Source: an uncultured Eubacterium sp. (lineage in GTDB: Bacteria; Bacillota; Clostridia; Lachnospirales; Lachnospiraceae). Taken from it: a DNA stretch of 61,436 bases. A model generated the notes under the pieces. It saw only the letters and a list, made by a program, of their open reading frames with translations, had not been told where the DNA came from and did not search any database. Below, in pieces: positions 43,481 through 52,368 of this stretch. The stretch is taken from the NCBI GenBank assembly GCA_900552795.1, contig USBB01000011.1, positions 1-61,436 of the forward strand, in the 5' to 3' direction. The stretch's first letter is position 1. Each line of letters opens with the position of its first letter. The translations under genes and the position numbers were made by a program.

Positions 43481-44313
43481 TAAGCGTTATGTTGTTGGTT
43501 TTATCATGTATTCCTTTTATATATATGTATGAAAGGAAAAAGCCTAAAGCAAGAGAAATAGTTCTTATAGCATTGATGTGCGCTCTTACTGTAGTAAGCA
43601 ATATTTTGTGTGCTTATACGGTTCCGCTTCATGCAGGTACGGCAATGGTAATAATATGCGGTATTGCATTGGGGCCGCAGACAGGATTTCTTATCGGCAC
43701 GCTGTCGAGATTTGTGTGCAATTTCTTTATGGGGCAGGGTGTGTGGACTGTGTGGGAAATGTTTGCATGGGGTCTTTTAGGTCTGCTTGCCGGAGCAATG
43801 TTTAGCAAAATAAAATATTGCGGACATCTTGATGATAAGAAAAATATAATAAAAGATAATGCAAAAGAGGGAGCACAGGCGTTGCTTATGCCTATAGCAT
43901 GCGTTATCCTGTTTGAGCTTTCGGGTTACATAATATATTTGTTTGTGCGTAAATCTGATGACACTTTTTTGGGATGGTGGATTTATGCATTTGGTGCGGC
44001 TGGGATAATTTCGGCGGTTTGCTTAAGAAAACGCAGACTGCCTGCTAATTTTATTACAATGAGTATTTTTACATTTGTCAGTGTATTTATAATATATGGC
44101 GGTATTATGAATCTTGGCGCGTTTTTTATGACGGGAGCGGAGCAGACAAAAAGTATGGAAGCATTGAAATTATTATATATTGCAGGAATTCCTTATGATT
44201 TTATTCATGCGCTGACTGCTTCGGCATGTACATTTCTTATGGGAGAAAATATAGTAAGGAAGCTTGAAAGAATAAAGATAAAATACGGTATGTATAAAGG
44301 GCGAAGTTTGTAA
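43474..44313 (+). CDS. ECF transporter S component, substrate-binding (probably cobalamin)
   Basis: About 279 residues from ATG 43474 (GGAGG upstream, overlapping the ATPase stop by seven bases; an earlier in-frame start lies inside ecfA and is not credible). It has six or more hydrophobic segments. It contains LIALMCALTVVSNILCAYTVP, with the small-residue pattern that contacts EcfT, and the loop GQGVWTVWEMFAWGLLGLLAG. The specificity cannot be read directly from sequence. The DUF4430 gene in the same run and the nearby riboswitch-controlled partner point to a corrinoid. Confidence 0.82.
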   Translation: MLVSVMLLVLSCIPFIYMYERKKPKAREIVLIALMCALTVVSNILCAYTVPLHAGTAMVIICGIALGPQTGFLIGTLSRFVCNFFMGQGVWTVWEMFAWGLLGLLAGAMFSKIKYCGHLDDKKNIIKDNAKEGAQALLMPIACVILFELSGYIIYLFVRKSDDTFLGWWIYAFGAAGIISAVCLRKRRLPANFITMSIFTFVSVFIIYGGIMNLGAFFMTGAEQTKSMEALKLLYIAGIPYDFIHALTASACTFLMGENIVRKLERIKIKYGMYKGRSL

Positions 44314-44320
44314 TAACAAA

Positions 44321-44343
44321 GGGGGGCTGTTTTGCAGCCCCCC
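44321..44343. terminator. bidirectional terminator between the ECF genes and the pectate lyase
   Basis: GGGGGGCTG (44321-44329) pairs with CAGCCCCCC (44335-44343) around TTTTG. It is followed by TTAAATATTT on the plus strand and TTTGTTATT on the minus strand. Confidence 0.85.
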
Positions 44344-44360
44344 TTAAATATTTCAATATA

Positions 44361-46342
44361 TTAATCTATTGCATATACAATTTTTGAATTCTGAGATCCA
44401 CAGAATTTTTGGCACCATGTTTTAGCATCTGCCGCATTTCTTGTAGCATATCCATAGTTATTTGATGGTCTGAATGAAGACGGACCTGTTGACAGATTAG
44501 AAACAGATGAAGATAATACTGAACCTACATCTGTAAAACCGCCAACACCCTTATCATCTACTACGGCACCTTTATAATCTCCTTTATCAAAATAATTCTT
44601 TTCAGAATAAATTTGACAGCCTGTGTATGGCGTATATCCTAAATTAAATCCATACACATAGTTGTTATAGCTGTGGAAATAGCCGTATCTCATAAGTCCG
44701 GGAGCTCTTGTTAATACATTATAGAAATAGTTATTTGCGATTGTCATTCTTGGATATCCTGAATATGTTGAAAGACCATCTTCCTGCGGATATCCTAAAA
44801 TCAATCCATATTTATGATTCATAAATGTAGAGCCGGTAACAGATACATAATCTGCTTTCAGACCGACATATAATAATTTATCTACATCACTGCTTGTCAA
44901 AGAAGCATGTCCTGTCCATGTACAGTGGTCTAACCAGAAATTATTTCCGCTGCTGATATAAACCTGAATATCATCATTTGCATTAATACTTGCACTGTGG
45001 CTGAATGTAATGTTCTTAAAGATAATATTTCCTGTATTTGATGTTGCTCTAAAATGAACATTGTTCAGGGTATGATTATTAAAAGAACCTACAAATGTTT
45101 TATTTTTGCCAACATTAATTTTTGTAAGTGATGATGCAGAAATGTTGCTGTTAATAACTATCGTATATGGTGTTGAACCTGAGGCATATGTTTGTAACTG
45201 GGAAATTGATGTTACATACACAACATCACCTAATACACCGCCTGTAATAGAAGCTTTCTCGTTACCACTCATATTTTTACAATATCCTGCAAAACCTTCA
45301 GCTCCATATGAATTAAATCTAAAACATTGAGATGATGAACCGTTATATGAGTTAAGGATATAAGATGAACCACTTAAGGTAATGGCTAAATTAGTGTTAT
45401 TGTAATTTACAATTTTATAATTGAGTGCATCTGAATTACAGTCTGTTTTTACAGAAACAATCTTCCAGTACTGAGCACTATTTCCTGTGTTTGAAGCAGC
45501 GACAACTGATACCCCTGATGACACATAGTTATTATTAGGTGCCAAAACATAGCCTGTTGCTTCATTTACAATCTGATAATAGTCAGTACCTTTTTTAACC
45601 AGTTTCCACTTATTAGTGGTTGCACTTGCTGCGGAAGAATTAATTGCAGCATTATTATTAGTTCCGGAAACATTAAGATATTTTCCATCACTTGTATTTA
45701 CAAACTGCATTAACTGGTCCGGATATCCATCTGCATCTATTGCACCGGAGCTTCCTGTATTCCCCGTATTTCCGGAATTTCCTGAAGAACCAGAGCCGCC
45801 TGATGTAGTATCGTCCGTACTATCAACCTGAACTTTATAAACATTTATTCCGCTTCCTGCTGAATAAAAATATAAGTTTCCTGTTCCTTTAATTGTGATA
45901 CTTTTTGTTTCCAATGCCGATGAAAAAGAAATATTTCCAACCTGTGTTCCGCTATCATTTACAGCAATCAAATTTCTGGTAGTTGTTCCGCTGGATTTTG
46001 CTGTTATTTTGATAGTAGATGTTCCTGAAACACCCATGCTGAAGGCTCTGTAAGACATAGAGCCGCCACCGCCCAATGCCAGACAGTAGTTATACGTTGT
46101 GCCATTAAGTGTTTGAGGTGACTTAATAACAGACATGGTTTTTGAACTGTTTGCTATCAGTTTCAAATTGTTTACTGTAGTTGTAGAAGAAATCGTCCCA
46201 AGATTTCTAAAATAAGTGTCACTAAAATTCCATGACACAGATGTTGAGGCTGCTTTTGCAACATTGTTATCACTGTTTATACATATAAGTGACAGACATA
46301 GTGTAAGTACAGCCAAGAGAGAGAAAATCTTTTTTTCCCCAT
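44361..46342 (-). pseudogene. secreted pectate lyase (PL1) with ricin-type lectin domain; signal peptide frameshifted as printed
   Basis: The long frame (650 codons) has an N-terminal beta domain (to about 170), a Gly/Ser/Asn/Thr linker, a ricin-B-like lectin domain (about 205-345; LMQFVNTSDGKYLNVSG) and a PL1 pectate lyase domain with FWLDHCTW and the RAPGLMRYGYFHSYNNY region. Its open frame has only a TTG (46316) and half a signal peptide. An ATG with AAGGAGG upstream lies at 46342, but it is in another frame, across GGGG and seven A (46332-46340 region). One extra A would give MGKKKIFSLLAVLTLCLSLI, an ideal signal peptide. The shift is a sequencing error, or a phase-variable or slippage tract. 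Confidence 0.8.
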
Positions 46343-46451
46343 TTGATAAAACCTCCTTAAAAAATTTTTCAATGTAATATATGTTATTTACTACATTGAA
46401 TTTTTGCTACATAGTAATTGTATCATTTTTATCCATATAATCAAGATGAGG

Positions 46452-47783
46452 TTATAAAGACTCCCTTTTTACTCTGTCAGTATATAAATATTGTATTAAC
46501 AGAATAGCTGATGCAGATAATATTATAAGAAAAACATATTTATAAGGATTGTCATTGTCGCCTGTTTTTGGTGCGGCTGACGCTGTGTTATCTGCTGTTG
46601 TTTCGGATTGGTCATTTTCGTTTGTATTATTATCCGATGAATTATTTTCCGGTGTATCATCTTTTGAGCCTTGATTGTCAGAACTTTCTGAATTATCCAA
46701 TATTTTTTCTGCTTCAGAAGTTACATCAAAAGGATTAGCCAGCCCGTTTAATATGCGATTATATGACACAAGTCCGTGAAGTGCGTCAACTGTAGAAAAA
46801 AGGCTGTCAGCTCCATAATACGTGTAAGCTCCCGGTGTGTTTTGTGATTTATAATTATCAAGCAGTGCGTAGTAGCTTTTGGCAGCAAGTTCACTTTTTC
46901 CAAATTGTGAGTACAAAGCTATGGCAAGAGCTGTTGCATCAGGATTAGGCTCATCTACAAGAGCACCCGTAATCCAGTCATTGTAAACTGTGTGGGAAGT
47001 GCCGTTTGATGTGTCAAAGTAAGTTTTTTCTGTATAAGCAAGAACTTTATCAATCATTGCTTTAATGTCTTTGTCTGAGTCATACATTTTTATGAAATGC
47101 GGATAGACGAGAGCGTTGTTATCAACTGAGAAGCCCCAGTTATCAATGCCTTTGTCATTAACAGTGTTATTTATAAGCGCAGTCTTTATCACAGAGCTTA
47201 TTGTTTCATAATCATTAAAATAATTGCTGTAAGATGTGACGGCAGAATTTATTATGCCAAGAAAATAAGGGTTTAATTTTGAGTTTGAAAAGCTGTCAGC
47301 TGTCTGTGATTTCAAAATATCATTAAATACTTTTATAATATTTGCACCATTAAAGTCTGACGCATCTTCTCCTGCAAGCGCAAGTGTTATAAGAAGGCAG
47401 GAATAGCTTGACCAGATATCGTTTTCATATCCTGCTGCTTTTAAGTTTAAAGTGCCATCGCTGTTTAGCAGAGATTTGACTGCTGACATGTATTGTTTTG
47501 CTTGTTCATCACAGTTTATGCCTGAACGCATTATAAGAATCAGATTACGTGATGTGTTGTAAAACTTTGAAGTGTCTGAAATGTCAGAAAAGTTAGTGTT
47601 ATTTAACACATATTCTGCAGTTAACTGCGATTCGGTTTTCACCTGTTCGGCAGCAGGTGCTGTGGCTGTTGCAGGTATATTTACCTGTGTTGTGTCTGCC
47701 GCGTATACGCTTGAGGCCATTGTAAATACAAGGCATAAGGCAAGCAAAGCTGCGGTGAAACGTTTTTTAAAATGTTTTCTCAT
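46452..47783 (-). CDS. surface-anchored alpha/alpha-toroid protein (intrinsic-factor alpha-domain-like)
   Basis: The 443-residue protein has a signal peptide (cleavage near SSVYAADT, about 29), a helical repeat domain (about 45-350), an Asp/Asn/Ser-rich linker, APKTGD (about 404-409), a membrane helix and a basic tail, a sortase-like signal with Ala for Leu. The helical domain resembles the prenyltransferase-like alpha6/alpha6 barrel of intrinsic factor and transcobalamin: it has repeats such as NPDATALAIALYSQFG, ADSLFSTVDALHGLVSY and SSYSCLLITLALAGED. A cobalamin riboswitch precedes it, which supports B12 capture. An alternative is a terpenoid-cyclase-like fold of other use. Confidence 0.75.
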   Translation of the reverse strand: MRKHFKKRFTAALLALCLVFTMASSVYAADTTQVNIPATATAPAAEQVKTESQLTAEYVLNNTNFSDISDTSKFYNTSRNLILIMRSGINCDEQAKQYMSAVKSLLNSDGTLNLKAAGYENDIWSSYSCLLITLALAGEDASDFNGANIIKVFNDILKSQTADSFSNSKLNPYFLGIINSAVTSYSNYFNDYETISSVIKTALINNTVNDKGIDNWGFSVDNNALVYPHFIKMYDSDKDIKAMIDKVLAYTEKTYFDTSNGTSHTVYNDWITGALVDEPNPDATALAIALYSQFGKSELAAKSYYALLDNYKSQNTPGAYTYYGADSLFSTVDALHGLVSYNRILNGLANPFDVTSEAEKILDNSESSDNQGSKDDTPENNSSDNNTNENDQSETTADNTASAAPKTGDNDNPYKYVFLIILSASAILLIQYLYTDRVKRESL

Positions 47784-47830
47784 ATTTCCTCCTTGTTATG
47801 TCTCTCACCAGACATATTTTTATAAGATTA

Positions 47831-47990
47831 GTTTTGGCAGATATCCTGACTTATGGCATAACCGCGAAAACCCGCCTTCCCACCGGAAAGCTAATGAGAA
47901 AAAACCTGCGGCAGTGGCTTATGGGTGTGCGTATCCAAATACAGTAGAGTGAGCTGTTACGGATTCCAACCGTATTCCCGTACCAAACGT
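47831..47990 (-). promoter_or_regulatory. cobalamin riboswitch
   Basis: On the minus strand I see the conserved order of an AdoCbl-type riboswitch: an opening TTTGGTACGGGAATA, a GGTTGGAATCC arm followed by AACAG...CTACTGT, AAGCCACTG, and the B12-box AAGTCAGGATATCTGCC (47852-47836). It ends about 50 bases before the ATG of the toroid protein, so translation or transcription should be shut off by adenosylcobalamin. No protein-coding frame in this stretch is credible. Confidence 0.9.
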
Positions 47991-48121
47991 AAAAATTTTA
48001 CTACAATGTATACAATAAGTCAAAAAGTTGTTATAATTAAAATAAAAGATTTTAATGAACAGATGCAGTATTATATACTGCACCGCAGCTGTTTTGTTTC
48101 GTTTAAGAAATGAGGAATTAT

Positions 48122-49075
48122 ATGAATTATATTGTACTTGATTTAGAATGGAATCAGAGTCCTGAGGGAAAAGAATGTTCAAAGTCCAATATACCTTTTG
48201 AAATAATACAGATAGGTGCGGTTAAGCTCGATGATCAATTTAATATAGTATCTGAGTTTGACCGGTATGTGAGACCGAAGCTGTACGAAAAGCTCCACAA
48301 AAAGGTGGAAGAAATTATAGATATTTCCATAGAAGAGCTTAATGAAAAGGGTGAGGATTTTGTGACTGCCGCAGATGATTTTTTTGAGTGGTGCGGCAGT
48401 GATTTTACATTTTGCACATGGGGAGGAACTGATCTGATAGAATTACAGAGGAATTGTGCTTATTACAAAGTGAACTATAAATTTCCGCGTCCGTTTCTTT
48501 TTTATGATTTACAAAAGCTGTACAGCATTAATTTTTCTGACGGAAAGACAAGAATTACATTGCAGCATGCAGTTGAGGAGCAGCAGATAAGTTCGGATTT
48601 TGAGTATCACAGGGCTTTAAATGATGCAAGGTATTCTGCTATGATAATGAAGGCGCTTGATTTTAACAGGGTAGGAAAATTTTACAGTATAGATACTTTT
48701 ATCATACCGCAGAATAAAAAAGAAGAGATACACATTAATTTCGGAAATTATGAAAAATATATTTCAAGGGGTTTTTCATCAAGGGAAAATGCAGCATTGG
48801 ATAAGGAAGTGCGCGCATGTAAATGCTTTATATGCGGTAAGCCTATGGATAAAAAATATAAGTGGTTTTCGACAAATGCAAGAGTTTATTATGGTCTGTT
48901 CGAGTGTGCCGAGCATGGATTAATTAAAGGAAGATTTAAGATAAGGAGTACTGATAATAAGAAATATTATGCAGTGAGAATACTTAAGCTTACAGATAAG
49001 ATTGGAGAAGAGCAGATAAAGCAGAAAAAATTAAATGAGCTTGAGCATAGAAGAGCAAAAAGAAAAGCAAAATAG
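48122..49075 (+). CDS. DnaQ-like 3'-5' exonuclease
   Basis: About 317 residues from ATG 48122 (TGAGGA upstream; an earlier in-frame ATG at 48110 lacks a site). N-terminal DEDD exonuclease domain (about 1-185): ExoI VLDLEWNQS, ExoII region FCTWGGTDLIELQRN, and ExoIII HRALNDARYSAMIMKAL. The C-terminal 120 residues include a CxxC...C pattern (CKCFICGKPMDKKYKWF ... LFECAEHG) that could bind zinc. The substrate (DNA or RNA) cannot be told. Confidence 0.85.
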   Translation: MNYIVLDLEWNQSPEGKECSKSNIPFEIIQIGAVKLDDQFNIVSEFDRYVRPKLYEKLHKKVEEIIDISIEELNEKGEDFVTAADDFFEWCGSDFTFCTWGGTDLIELQRNCAYYKVNYKFPRPFLFYDLQKLYSINFSDGKTRITLQHAVEEQQISSDFEYHRALNDARYSAMIMKALDFNRVGKFYSIDTFIIPQNKKEEIHINFGNYEKYISRGFSSRENAALDKEVRACKCFICGKPMDKKYKWFSTNARVYYGLFECAEHGLIKGRFKIRSTDNKKYYAVRILKLTDKIGEEQIKQKKLNELEHRRAKRKAK

Positions 49076-49133
49076 AAAAGAGGCAGAAACGATAATATTT
49101 GAGTGTCATCTCAAATTCGTTTTTGCCTCTTTT
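49076..49133. terminator. bidirectional terminator between exonuclease and mraY-like gene
   Basis: AAAAGAGGCA (49076-49085) pairs with TGCCTCTTTT (49124-49133), with further pairing of ACGATAATATTTGAG and CTCAAATTCGT inside. Confidence 0.85.
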
Positions 49134-49135
49134 AA

Positions 49136-50101
49136 TTAAAACAATGAAAATACTACAGCAAGTCCAATGATTATCTGTATTATACAGAATCTGAACACAA
49201 CCTGAGAATCTGACCAGTCTTTATTCTTTCTCATATGATCGTGTATAGGAGTTCTTAAATTCTGCATAATATTAAGCTTTAAGTAGCGCATACATGAAAC
49301 TTTGATAAGGCCGAGACCCCCGTCAATTATAAGCATAAATGCCATAGGTACAAATAAAAGAGGTCTGTTAAGCTTTAAGAAAGCGATTGCTATAAACAGG
49401 CCGATTGCGCGTGAGCCGGCGTCTCCCATAAGCAGCTTGCTTGGAGATGCGTTGAACCAAAGATATCCTAATATACATACTACCATAAGGAGCACTGTGT
49501 GTCTGAAAAAGGGCTCTTCGCCGAAAATTTTAAATAATATATAAGTGGTTGCAAGCGTCACGCATGAAAGCGAGCCGCACAGACCGTCAATTCCGTCAGA
49601 ACAGTTTGTTACGTTGATACTTGCCCATATAAGTATCACAATAAGTATACCGTATATAACAGGATTTAGTGTTACAGTCTTATTAAAGAATGCCAGTTCA
49701 AATGTATTAGGATTGTAATTAAGATATGTTACGGCTGCTGATATTGCTATAACAAGATCAATAATTCCTTTTTTTAATTCACTCCATGGCTTTGCGGAAC
49801 TGTCATCAAGGTAACCGCTGAGCATTCCTGCAAGAATAAGTATAAGATAAATCATCAGTTCAGAATCAAGGGGAATAAATAATACGCATGAGAGCGTAAA
49901 TGTAAGGATAAATATAATACCTGCGCCTCTTGGTTTACCTACGGATTTGGAACCGTTAATTGCAAAGGCACGTCCTGCATCTCGTGGAAGTATATTTTTT
50001 CCAAGAGTAATTGCTATACATGTAATTGCAAAGGCAAATATGACACTAATGAAGGTTATAAGTTTTATTTGACTGTAGTCGTCTACTAAAAAGTAAATCA
50101 T
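49136..50101 (-). CDS. MraY/WecA-family phospho-sugar transferase (glycosyltransferase family 4)
   Basis: A polytopic membrane protein of about 321 residues that would move a phospho-sugar onto undecaprenyl phosphate. Family motifs are GYLDDSS (usually GxxDD), NVTNCSDGIDGLCGS (N...DGxDGL), LLMGDAGSRAIGLFIA (GDxGS) and the cytoplasmic PIHDHMRK (usually HHHxxxxG in MraY). ATG 50101 has GGAG eight bases upstream; a start five codons earlier has no site. It lies alone, outside the mur cluster, so it may be MraY itself or a relative for teichoic acid or capsule precursors. Confidence 0.85.
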   Translation of the reverse strand: MIYFLVDDYSQIKLITFISVIFAFAITCIAITLGKNILPRDAGRAFAINGSKSVGKPRGAGIIFILTFTLSCVLFIPLDSELMIYLILILAGMLSGYLDDSSAKPWSELKKGIIDLVIAISAAVTYLNYNPNTFELAFFNKTVTLNPVIYGILIVILIWASINVTNCSDGIDGLCGSLSCVTLATTYILFKIFGEEPFFRHTVLLMVVCILGYLWFNASPSKLLMGDAGSRAIGLFIAIAFLKLNRPLLFVPMAFMLIIDGGLGLIKVSCMRYLKLNIMQNLRTPIHDHMRKNKDWSDSQVVFRFCIIQIIIGLAVVFSLF

Positions 50102-50301
50102 GATGTACTCCTTCAAAATTGTAATTTAGAGCATAGTGACACACTCTTTATTATATATTTATTTATAGAAGTATATCACACAAAATTTAGAAAAGATAGG
50201 AAAAAATTTAAATAGTATTTTATTATGGATTATGATATACTAAATTTAATTATACGACAGTGCGATATTAACGGAATAAGTAACAGAAGGGCGGGGTTTC
50301 T

Positions 50302-52230
50302 ATGAATAAAAAAGATACCACAGAGATTTTTTTGACAGAAGTTGATACCTATCTTTTTGGACAGGGAACGCATTATGAAATTTATAATAAAATGGGTGCT
50401 CATAAGGCTGTAAAGAATGGAAAAGAGGGCGTATATTTTGCAGTGTGGGCTCCTGCTGCAAGGGAGGTTTACGTTGTCGGAGATTTTAATGACTGGAAGG
50501 CATATGGTTATGATATGAAGCCGGTGTCTGACGGCGGCGTATATGAACTGTTTGTAGAGGGAGCAAAAGCAGGACAGTGTTATAAGTATCTTATTATTTC
50601 ACAGCAGGGACAGGCTTTGTATAAGGCAGATCCATATGCAAATGAGGCACAGTTAAGGCCGGAAACGGCTTCAGTTATAACAGATTTGTCAGGTTTTGAA
50701 TGGACTGACGGTGAATGGATACAGAAAAAGAAGACGGAAAATCATCTTGATGAGCCGATGTCTATATATGAGTGTCACATAGGTTCATGGAAAAAACAGG
50801 AAGATGGAACCGAAGACGGTTATATGAATTACAAAGATATTGCACATGAGCTTGCTGATTATGTTGCTGACATGGGGTATACACATGTTGAGCTTATGGG
50901 AATTGCAGAATATCCATATGATGGTTCATGGGGGTATCAGGTTACCGGTTATTATGCGCCTACGTCAAGATATGGAACGCCTAAGGATTTTATGTATTTT
51001 GTTGACTATATGCACAGCAGGGGTATAGGCGTAATTCTTGACTGGGTACCTGCACATTTTCCGAAAGATGCTCATGGCCTTGCCAATTTTGATGGAAGCT
51101 GTGTATATGAATATGCAGATCCAAGAAAGGGAGAGCATCCTGATTGGGGAACAAAGGTGTTTGATTATGGAAAGAATGAGGTTTCAAATTTTCTTATAGC
51201 TAACGGGATGTATTGGGCAGATAAGTTTCATATAGACGGATTAAGAGTGGATGCAGTTGCATCAATGCTTTATCTTGATTACGGAAGGACGGAAGGAAAC
51301 TGGGTTCCCAATAAATACGGCGGCAATGGTAATCTTGAAGCAATGAGCTTTCTTAAGCATTTCAACAGCATGATGAGGAAACGTTTTCCGCAGACTGTCA
51401 CTATAGCCGAGGAGTCAACAGCATGGCCTATGGTGAGTGGTGATCCTGATAACGGCGACTGTCTAGGATTTACATTTAAGTGGAATATGGGCTGGATGCA
51501 TGATTTTATTGAGTACATGAAGCTTGATCCGTATTTCAGGAAGTTTAATCACAGTAAGCTGACGTTTAGTATGATGTACGCTTACAGTGAAAACTTTATC
51601 CTTGTGCTTTCACATGATGAGGTTGTGCATTTAAAGTGTTCAATGCTTGGAAAGATGCCGGGAGACAGAGAGGATAAGTTTGCTAATCTTAAACTGGGAT
51701 ATGCTTATATGTTTGGTCATCCGGGTAAGAAGCTGTTATTTATGGGACAGGAATTTGCACAGTGGAGCGAATGGAGCGAAAAGAGAGCTCTTGACTGGTA
51801 TTTGCTGGAGGATGAGTCACATAAAGACATTAAGGAGTTTACAAAAAAATGTTTGCATTTGTATAAGGATTATCCGTGTCTTGCAAATACTGACTATAAG
51901 CCGGAGGGTTTCAGATGGATAAATGCAAATGATAAAGATAACAGCGTGTATTCATTTATAAGAATAAGTCCTGACGGCAGGAAGCATTTGCTGTTTGTGC
52001 TTAACTTTACACCTGTGGAGCGCAAGTCGTTCAGAATCGGTGTTCCGTCAAAAGGAAAATATAAACTGGTACTCGGAAGCAATGAGAAAATTCAGAAAAA
52101 GACGCTTACTTCATTGGCCGGAGATTGTGACGGATATAAAAATTCAATTTTGTTGGATTTGCCAAAGTACGGAGTGGCAGTTTATGAGTTTAACGGATTG
52201 AAGCTCGATAATAAAAAAGAACTAAATTAA
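50302..52230 (+). CDS. glgB: 1,4-alpha-glucan branching enzyme
   Basis: GlgB makes alpha-1,6 branches in glycogen. The 642-residue protein has an N-terminal CBM48 domain (HKAVKNGKEGVYFAVWAPAAREVYVVGDFNDW), a GH13 catalytic domain with GLRVDAVASMLYLDYG (nucleophile Asp), IAEESTAWP (acid Glu) and LSHDEVVH (third acid, Asp), and a C-terminal beta domain. The other glg genes are not in the window. A terminator follows. Confidence 0.96.
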   Translation: MNKKDTTEIFLTEVDTYLFGQGTHYEIYNKMGAHKAVKNGKEGVYFAVWAPAAREVYVVGDFNDWKAYGYDMKPVSDGGVYELFVEGAKAGQCYKYLIISQQGQALYKADPYANEAQLRPETASVITDLSGFEWTDGEWIQKKKTENHLDEPMSIYECHIGSWKKQEDGTEDGYMNYKDIAHELADYVADMGYTHVELMGIAEYPYDGSWGYQVTGYYAPTSRYGTPKDFMYFVDYMHSRGIGVILDWVPAHFPKDAHGLANFDGSCVYEYADPRKGEHPDWGTKVFDYGKNEVSNFLIANGMYWADKFHIDGLRVDAVASMLYLDYGRTEGNWVPNKYGGNGNLEAMSFLKHFNSMMRKRFPQTVTIAEESTAWPMVSGDPDNGDCLGFTFKWNMGWMHDFIEYMKLDPYFRKFNHSKLTFSMMYAYSENFILVLSHDEVVHLKCSMLGKMPGDREDKFANLKLGYAYMFGHPGKKLLFMGQEFAQWSEWSEKRALDWYLLEDESHKDIKEFTKKCLHLYKDYPCLANTDYKPEGFRWINANDKDNSVYSFIRISPDGRKHLLFVLNFTPVERKSFRIGVPSKGKYKLVLGSNEKIQKKTLTSLAGDCDGYKNSILLDLPKYGVAVYEFNGLKLDNKKELN

Positions 52231-52248
52231 AATATTAAAACTACCGAT

Positions 52249-52284
52249 AAAACCTGTATAGGACAAAACCTGTACAGGTTTTTT
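52249..52284 (+). terminator. glgB terminator
   Basis: AAAACCTGTA (52249-52258) pairs with TACAGGTTTT (52273-52282), ending in a T run. Confidence 0.8.
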
Positions 52285-52291
52285 GATTGCG

Positions 52292-52340
52292 GATTGTGGG
52301 AGTGCGAAGCACGAAACAATCTGTGTAATCATAATTAGGG
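52292..52340. repeat. inverted partial copy of the 39.6-kb mini-element
   Basis: Read on the minus strand this 49-bp block matches 39648-39696 except for two substitutions (CCCTAATTATGATTACAC then GATTGTTTCGTGCTTCGCAC and so on). It lies between glgB and the flagellar gene. Confidence 0.7.
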
Positions 52341-52368
52341 TATCAAAAAGCAGGAATGAGGATTAAAT

